Positions 60,001 to 64,000 of a DNA stretch of 64,000 nucleotides are shown one piece after another. Location of the stretch: contig NZ_SNAQ03000019.1 of NCBI RefSeq assembly GCF_004375085.3, positions 62,001 through 126,000 on the forward strand, read 5' to 3'. Each line of letters starts with the position of its first letter. Within the stretch, counting starts at the first letter, position 1. A program made the position numbers and the translations under genes. This DNA comes from Lewinella sp. W8. GTDB taxonomy: Bacteria > Bacteroidota > Bacteroidia > Chitinophagales > Saprospiraceae. The notes under the pieces are model-generated. The model was not told the origin of the DNA and ran no database searches. It saw only the letters and a list, made by a program, of their open reading frames with translations.

Positions 60001-60236
60001 CCGGCAACCGCGCTCAGGCCATTCAGGACAGTATTCGTCGGGCCGCCGCGGCGGAAGCCGAGCGCCTCCGCCAGGAAGCCGCGGCCAGACTACGCAACGC
60101 CGTCGGGCTGCGTCGGGACACCACCAAAAAGGACTCCCTCCAGCTGCCTACCCAGGTGGGGACCACCGTGGACAGCCTGAAGCGTGAACTGGAAAAATTC
60201 AATCCGTTCCGGAAGAAAAAGAGTGGCGGGGAATAA
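57054..60236 (+). CDS. AsmA-like outer-membrane biogenesis protein
   Basis: A 1060-residue protein with one N-terminal membrane helix (LLGIFIFLSLAVVFLLVAPVIF) and a long repetitive beta-rich part matching the AsmA-like family, thought to carry lipid between membranes. The C-terminal 90 residues are a charged coiled coil rich in Arg/Ala. It shares an envelope role with the MCE protein. Confidence 0.8.
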   Translation: MKILKRLLLGIFIFLSLAVVFLLVAPVIFKDEIIANVQRSINGSINAEVSAGDVNLSFFRSFPKVSLLIEDFAVVGTDTFAGYTLAEGKSAQVDLGLFSVLQGDGNYLIDAVYFDQPTVNLLVLGPDLANYLIVPETDQSAPPEDVAPASAKIELDHFEINQGTFVYDDRTTETYVEIHGLETTGDGDFAATVFDLDTQSEAESLTVRQGGITYLNEVHTVADAIVGVDLDQQRYTFKENEVLLNALPLEFSGSMDLEDNDDIVFDLSYRAPLNEFRQIWSMIPSAYTEGYERIQTSGTFSLEGTVTGPYNGTTNTYPAFTVQSTINDGAVQYPGRPVGLKDINAQLQINSPSSDLDQMVIDIPRLSLNLGGDVFRGNLRLATLNSDPNVNARIDGKIDLNKWSQAIPLEGVRELAGLIVANVTLNNVRQSVLNAGRYDDVGVSGTLDVSDFAYVTDELPPVKIDRASAEFRPQNLAINNFTAQLGRSDLSGSGEITNYLAYFSPEQTMRGNLKLQSTFFDANEWMPAEETEAQDRSPAEMTAASADDAVPFSRFDFDLDASVDQLVYDIYRPENIRAIGNLKPNNLEIATAEARLGNSSFAGSGVIRNLFDYTFGEGVLGGYLSIRSPMLDLADLMDEEVAAPAGEAPAAAAESAVIPVPQDINLTLDVVADKLKYADVNLVDMRGQLLVQEGQAIIDQASAKLLGGRMNFAGAYDTSDPGDPGFRFHYDLLSLDFAEAFRSLNSFAALAPIAKFLEGKFSTDLIVEGKLGQDLFPRLETLDAKGLFETAETSIAGYKPLRVIGQALNIQEFQAGNTLRDIIATFQVEDGQVRIEPFDFRVAGIAMNVQGVHGLNRQMDYQIKADIPREMIKGNIVTGTALAGLDQLANQASRLGINIDPGDVIELGINLTGSLADPKPTFKLLGTNGSAGNLGDVVAGAVEDRVRGEIDTLRSTVEREVNDRVAAVQNQAQQRIDSLRNVAGNRAQAIQDSIRRAAAAEAERLRQEAAARLRNAVGLRRDTTKKDSLQLPTQVGTTVDSLKRELEKFNPFRKKKSGGE

Positions 60237-60249
60237 GCGCCCGCTTGCG

Positions 60250-60801
60250 CTAGCCCTTGGCCTTGACCGACCAGGTCACCGCTACCCTACCCACTTCGAC
60301 GCCGTTTGGCATCGTGCCGACGCTGACGAGGGGGATTTCCACGGGTTCTCCCGAAGCCAGCGCGCGGTCCACCGCCGCGAAGACTTCCTCTCCCTGGGTG
60401 CACCGGTAGGTGACCAGGTCCGTCGCCTTCTTGGTAAACTGCGCGCGAAAATCGGTGACGAGCGTAGAGAAGCGGCGCCCGTGTCCCTGGGTGGCGGCCA
60501 TCACCAGCAGTCCCGTCGTTAACTCCGCCGTGCCGCTCTGGGCGGCAAAGTAGGTGCTGCTGAAGGGATTCTGGGTGCGCCAGTTGTAAGGAATCGTGGC
60601 CTCTACGCCCTGGGGATCCGAAGCCGTCACCCGCACCCCCCACCAGCTGAGCGAGGGGATTTTCTGAAGGAAAAAGAGTCGCATTTTCCACGAACTGCGG
60701 GTATTGGCAAAGTATTCCTCCTGTTTGGGGTTCAGCTTACGCAGTTGTTGGGTCACGACTTTAGATTTGGACGAGCCGAAGTTAGCGAAATTTCGCTTCA
60801 C
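60250..60801 (-). CDS. DUF4442 hotdog-fold protein
   Basis: A 183-residue protein; [32 protein letters not shown] and [17 protein letters not shown] match DUF4442, a thioesterase-like hotdog fold. GTG 60801 gives the longest frame; GTG 60756 would avoid the 20-bp overlap with bioA. Function unknown. Confidence 0.7.
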   Translation of the reverse strand: MKRNFANFGSSKSKVVTQQLRKLNPKQEEYFANTRSSWKMRLFFLQKIPSLSWWGVRVTASDPQGVEATIPYNWRTQNPFSSTYFAAQSGTAELTTGLLVMAATQGHGRRFSTLVTDFRAQFTKKATDLVTYRCTQGEEVFAAVDRALASGEPVEIPLVSVGTMPNGVEVGRVAVTWSVKAKG

Positions 60802-62074
60802 CGAGAAAAAACTCTTCCCGCGCGCAGGCCGTCACGATGGTATCCGCGAGCTTTTTCAGGTCTTCGTCGGGCATGACGAAGGGTGGCATCACGTAAATTA
60901 ACCGACCGAAGGGACGAACCCACACGCCCTGATCGACAAAAAAGGCCTGGATTTTTCCCACGTCCACGGCCCGATGGGTTTCCACCACTCCGATGGCGCC
61001 GAAGGTTCTCACGTTTTTGACGGTGGCCAGTTGGGCGGCGGGGCGCAGGTGCCGCGTAAGTCCCCGGTGCAGGCGGTCCACGGCCGCTTGCCAGTCGCTG
61101 GAAAGCAGAAGGTCAATGCTCGCCACGGCCACCGCACAGGCCAGGGGATTCCCCATGAAAGTGGGACCGTGCATCAGCACCTTGACGTCACTCTCGCCGA
61201 TGGTCCGGGCTACTCTGTCGGTACACAAAGTGGCCGCCAGCGTCAGGTAGCCACCGGTGAGGGCCTTGCCCAGGCACATGATGTCGGGGCAAACGTCGGC
61301 GTGCTCGGCGGCAAACAACTTCCCCGTCCGTCCGAAACCGGTGGCGATTTCGTCGAAGATGAGCAGGACGTCATGCTCGTCGCAGAGGGCACGGAGGTCC
61401 CGGAGAAATTCCGGGTGGTAAAAATGCATCCCCCCCGCTCCCTGCACGACGGGTTCACAGATGAAGGCCGCCGCCCGGTCGGCGTGCTGGCGGAAGAAGA
61501 CTTCCATTTCCCGGCGGTAGTCCGCGTCGGGTGTTCCCCCCACGCCGGCCGGGGGCCGGCGGAGGAAGTAATGCTCCGGCAGAAAGCCCGCGAAGAGTTG
61601 GTGCATACCCGTAACCGGATCACAAACCGACATCGGTGCGGTGGTATCGCCGTGGTAGCCGCCACGAAAAGTGAGAAACTTTGTTCTCCCCCGCTCACCG
61701 CGGGCGTACTGGTACTGGACAGCCATCTTCATGGCCACCTCCACGCTGACCGACCCGCTGTCCGCCAAAAATACGCGCTGCAGGCCGTCCGGCGTCAGCC
61801 GGACCAGGCGCTCGCCCAGGGCCACCGCCGGTTGATGGGTGAGCCCCCCGAACATCACGTGGGACATGTCGTCCAGTTGCGCCCGGGCCGCCGCGTTCAG
61901 TTCCGGCACGTTGTACCCGTGTACCGCGCACCACCAACTGGCCATCCCGTCGATGAGCTCACGTCCGTCCGACAGGGTCAGGCGTACGCCGCTGGCGGAA
62001 GCCACCGGATAGGTCGGCAGGGGATCCACCAGGGAGGTGTAGGGGTGCCAAAGGTGCTCGCGGTCAAATTGCAG
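60782..62074 (-). CDS. bioA: Adenosylmethionine-8-amino-7-oxononanoate aminotransferase
   Basis: A 430-residue PLP enzyme of biotin synthesis: [20 protein letters not shown], and [18 protein letters not shown], then CLGKALTGG with the PLP lysine. The conserved N-terminal [13 protein letters not shown], which carries an active-site Tyr in the family, is in frame from a CTG at 62074, while the first ATG/GTG/TTG in frame is GTG 62029, inside the enzyme. The upstream stop is at about 62098. Start therefore non-canonical. Confidence 0.9.
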   Translation of the reverse strand: MQFDREHLWHPYTSLVDPLPTYPVASASGVRLTLSDGRELIDGMASWWCAVHGYNVPELNAAARAQLDDMSHVMFGGLTHQPAVALGERLVRLTPDGLQRVFLADSGSVSVEVAMKMAVQYQYARGERGRTKFLTFRGGYHGDTTAPMSVCDPVTGMHQLFAGFLPEHYFLRRPPAGVGGTPDADYRREMEVFFRQHADRAAAFICEPVVQGAGGMHFYHPEFLRDLRALCDEHDVLLIFDEIATGFGRTGKLFAAEHADVCPDIMCLGKALTGGYLTLAATLCTDRVARTIGESDVKVLMHGPTFMGNPLACAVAVASIDLLLSSDWQAAVDRLHRGLTRHLRPAAQLATVKNVRTFGAIGVVETHRAVDVGKIQAFFVDQGVWVRPFGRLIYVMPPFVMPDEDLKKLADTIVTACAREEFFLGEAKFR

Positions 62075-62193
62075 TTGGGAAGGATGGATAGAACGTTACT
62101 TTGGGGTGGGCAAAAATACGGTGCGTCCCCTTTTTACCGCATCCGTGGAACGGGTATGACAAAAATCTTATCCGGCATCAATTCAGTCCGTTC

Positions 62194-62201
62194 TATCTTT
62201 G
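62194..62201 (+). promoter_or_regulatory. -7 element of CtpA-like protease
   Basis: TATCTTTG, full match, 53 nt before ATG 62255. It supports that start rather than the upstream in-frame M at 62156 or the ORF opening near 60974. Confidence 0.45.
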
Positions 62202-62254
62202 TTTCCTCTTCGCGGGGTCAACAAATTTTGATTTCCGTCCTTTCCTTGAGTAAT

Positions 62255-63898
62255 ATGAGTAAGCAGTCTAGCAACATTTGGTTACCCGCGTTATTTGCGC
62301 TCACCCTGGCGGCGGGACTATTCATTGGTTTCCGGCTTCAGAGCAAGGCACCGCTGGTGATCAGCTCCGGAGGCCAGGAAGGTGCTCCGGGTCACGGACG
62401 GGTGGACGAATTGTTGCGCTACATTGACGCCAAGTACGTGGATGACGCCAATCAGGAGCGCCTGCACGAAGCGGCCATTCACGCCGTGCTGGACGAGCTT
62501 GACCCCCACAGCAGTTACATCCCCGCCGACGAGCTCCAGGCCCTTACCGAGCAAATGGAAGGTAACTTCGAGGGGATCGGGATTGAATTCCTGGTCATCG
62601 AAGACACCATCACCGTGGTTAGTGCCCTGCCCGGCGGCCCCTCGGAAGCCGCCGGACTGCGGGCCGGAGACCAAATCATCATGGTGGAAGACAGTGTGGT
62701 GACCGGCGTCAATGAATTCGGTATCGACCCCGCCAGCCTGATGCGGGGCATCAGCGGAACGGACGTCAGCATTACCGTCCGTCGTCCGGGAGAGGCCGAA
62801 CTCCAGGGATATACCCTGACGCGGGCGCCCATCCCCGTGTATTCCGTGGACGCCGCCTACCAGCTGGACGACCAGACGGCCTACGTTAAGATCAATCGCT
62901 TCAGCGCCACCACCTACGATGAGTTCGTCATGGCGCTGGAAGAACAAATGGAAAAGGGAGGGGCCACCCGCCTGGTCATTGACCTGCGCGATAACCCCGG
63001 CGGCTACCTCCAGCAGGCCACCAAAATGCTCAGCCAGCTCTTTTTGGAAAAGGGAAAGCTGTTGGTGTACACCCAGGGTAGAAACTCCCGTCGGGTCGAT
63101 TACACCACCAATGGTCGTGCCTTCTACCGCATTCAGGAAGTTGCCGTGCTGGTCAACGAAAGTTCCGCCAGCGCCAGCGAAATCGTTGCCGGCGCCGTGC
63201 AGGATCACGACCGCGGCATCGTGGTGGGACGTCGCACCTTCGGCAAGGGACTGGTTCAGGAGCAGTACCCCCTCTCCGATGGGTCCGCATTGCGCCTGAC
63301 GGTGGCCCGCTACTACACCCCCAGCGGCCGGAGCATCCAGCGTTCCTACGAAGACGGGGAGGATGAATACCGCAGCGACATCGGTCGCCGCTACGATTCC
63401 GGTGAGCTGACCGGCCAAAGCGAAGCCGCCGTGGACAGCAGCCTGACGTACTTCACCGACAACGGCTACCCCGTTTACGGTGGCGGAGGCATCACGCCGG
63501 ACTTCTTCGTCCCCCTGGACACCACCCTCAACAACACCAGTTTCCTGCGGCTGCGGCAGCAGATTTCCCCCTACGTGTTCAAGTACCAGCGCAAACACCC
63601 CGAGCTGGCCAACTACGAAAACCTGGCCGCCTTTATGGCCGGCTTCCGCCCGAACCTGGAGGAAATCATTCCCGACCTGACGGCCATGGCCCTGGCTACC
63701 TACGACGAGCCCCTGGAGGACATTCCCGCCAAGCTTCGTCCGGAACTGTCGCGGTACTTCTCCGCCAGACTGGCCCGCATCCTCTTCGGCGCCTCTGCCT
63801 TTTACGAGGTACTGAACCAGGATGACGAAATGATTCTGGAAACCCTCCGTCTCCTGAACCGGCCCGACCCCCTGGCCGCGGCGCGGGAGGAGGATTAG
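62255..63898 (+). CDS. ctpA: S41 C-terminal processing peptidase
   Basis: A 547-residue protein starting MSKQSSNIWLPALFALTLAAG (signal anchor). LDPHSSYIP, a PDZ domain (GIGIEFLVIEDTITVVSALPGGPSEAAGLRAGDQI), and VLVNESSASASEIVAGAVQDHDRGIVVGRRTFGKG with the Ser/Lys dyad. It cuts periplasmic proteins at their C-terminus. An in-frame extension far upstream (to 60974) is in antisense to bioA and not real. Confidence 0.92.
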   Translation: MSKQSSNIWLPALFALTLAAGLFIGFRLQSKAPLVISSGGQEGAPGHGRVDELLRYIDAKYVDDANQERLHEAAIHAVLDELDPHSSYIPADELQALTEQMEGNFEGIGIEFLVIEDTITVVSALPGGPSEAAGLRAGDQIIMVEDSVVTGVNEFGIDPASLMRGISGTDVSITVRRPGEAELQGYTLTRAPIPVYSVDAAYQLDDQTAYVKINRFSATTYDEFVMALEEQMEKGGATRLVIDLRDNPGGYLQQATKMLSQLFLEKGKLLVYTQGRNSRRVDYTTNGRAFYRIQEVAVLVNESSASASEIVAGAVQDHDRGIVVGRRTFGKGLVQEQYPLSDGSALRLTVARYYTPSGRSIQRSYEDGEDEYRSDIGRRYDSGELTGQSEAAVDSSLTYFTDNGYPVYGGGGITPDFFVPLDTTLNNTSFLRLRQQISPYVFKYQRKHPELANYENLAAFMAGFRPNLEEIIPDLTAMALATYDEPLEDIPAKLRPELSRYFSARLARILFGASAFYEVLNQDDEMILETLRLLNRPDPLAAAREED

Positions 63899-63978
63899 GA
63901 TACCGACCTTGAATGATTCTTTTTTCGGTTACTATTCTTTGTCTAGTATCCCTGACTTCGTCACTCTTTTCGTCCTGT

Positions 63979-64000
63979 ATGACTCCTTTAATTTCAGATC
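63979..64000 (+). CDS. Possible 5' end of next gene
   Basis: ATG 63979 starts MTPLISD, running off the window. Only 7 codons visible, no identification possible. Confidence 0.25.

Noticed and set aside
60974-62254. Long in-frame extension upstream of the CtpA-like gene
   Set aside because: It is antisense to bioA, and a -7 element at 62194 lies downstream of it; the signal anchor begins at 62255.
62318-63598. Long minus-strand frame over the CtpA-like protease
   Set aside because: Shadow of a conserved gene; no domain features.
1-64000. CRISPR array or insertion sequence
   Set aside because: No regularly spaced direct repeats and no transposase-like gene seen on reading through.

Overview
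The window looks like a chromosomal segment of a Bacteroidota bacterium, probably Saprospiria (Lewinella-like). The evidence is a type IX secretion (T9SS) C-terminal sorting domain, repeated TAnnTTTG promoter elements (the Bacteroidota -7 box), a KDO pathway gene, several small outer-membrane barrels, and very GC-rich coding outside the first 23.5 kb. This assignment is an inference from gene style, not from a marker gene.

Positions 1-23529 are the right part of an integrated prophage-like element. Its left end and most structural genes lie outside the window. It begins with the end of a T9SS-sorted surface protein and three small membrane proteins that look like holins (1-2596, + strand). 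Two leftward blocks of small genes follow. One runs 8489 to 2721 and contains mostly unknown proteins, DUF551, DUF3850/ASCH and DUF5662 proteins, and an exported zinc metallopeptidase. The other runs 12079 to 8630 and carries a RecT annealing protein with a YqaJ-type exonuclease. A two-gene membrane block (14398 to 12216) is also leftward. The rightward arm (14508-23529) carries a coiled-coil protein, a small RNA unit, a replication initiator and DnaB helicase, winged-helix proteins, a second exported metallopeptidase and a large serine recombinase whose stop codon lies inside a tRNA-Gly(GCC) gene.

Four promoters in the element share one architecture: TTTG, a 19-21 base spacer, then TAnnTTTG. 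In each, the -33 TTTG sits inside a conserved AATTTT(T)GGAAT operator-like motif. Together they form a candidate regulon controlling all the early blocks. Several gaps hold candidate structured RNAs: a promoter-to-terminator small RNA (about 15550-15707), a pseudoknotted domain just upstream of the exported metallopeptidase (7411-7583), a tRNA-like fold (7592-7683), and a domain closed by a long stem (3889-4053).

Positions 23594-64000 are host chromosome with mostly housekeeping and envelope genes: a GT39-like transferase, a PfkB kinase, GlpD, an MCE protein, NAD(P)HX repair, TRAP permeases, CoaE, a LOG-like protein, KdsB, a NUDIX hydrolase, MiaB with a sigma-54 activator, AlkB, ChaN, DgkA, a vanadium haloperoxidase-like lipoprotein, RecQ, RNase D, an AsmA-like protein, BioA and a CtpA protease. 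One AT-rich insertion (52921-54862) carries an RloA/RloB (AbiL-like) pair, probably a phage-defence module. Several host start codons were chosen from nearby promoter elements, and some transcripts appear leaderless.
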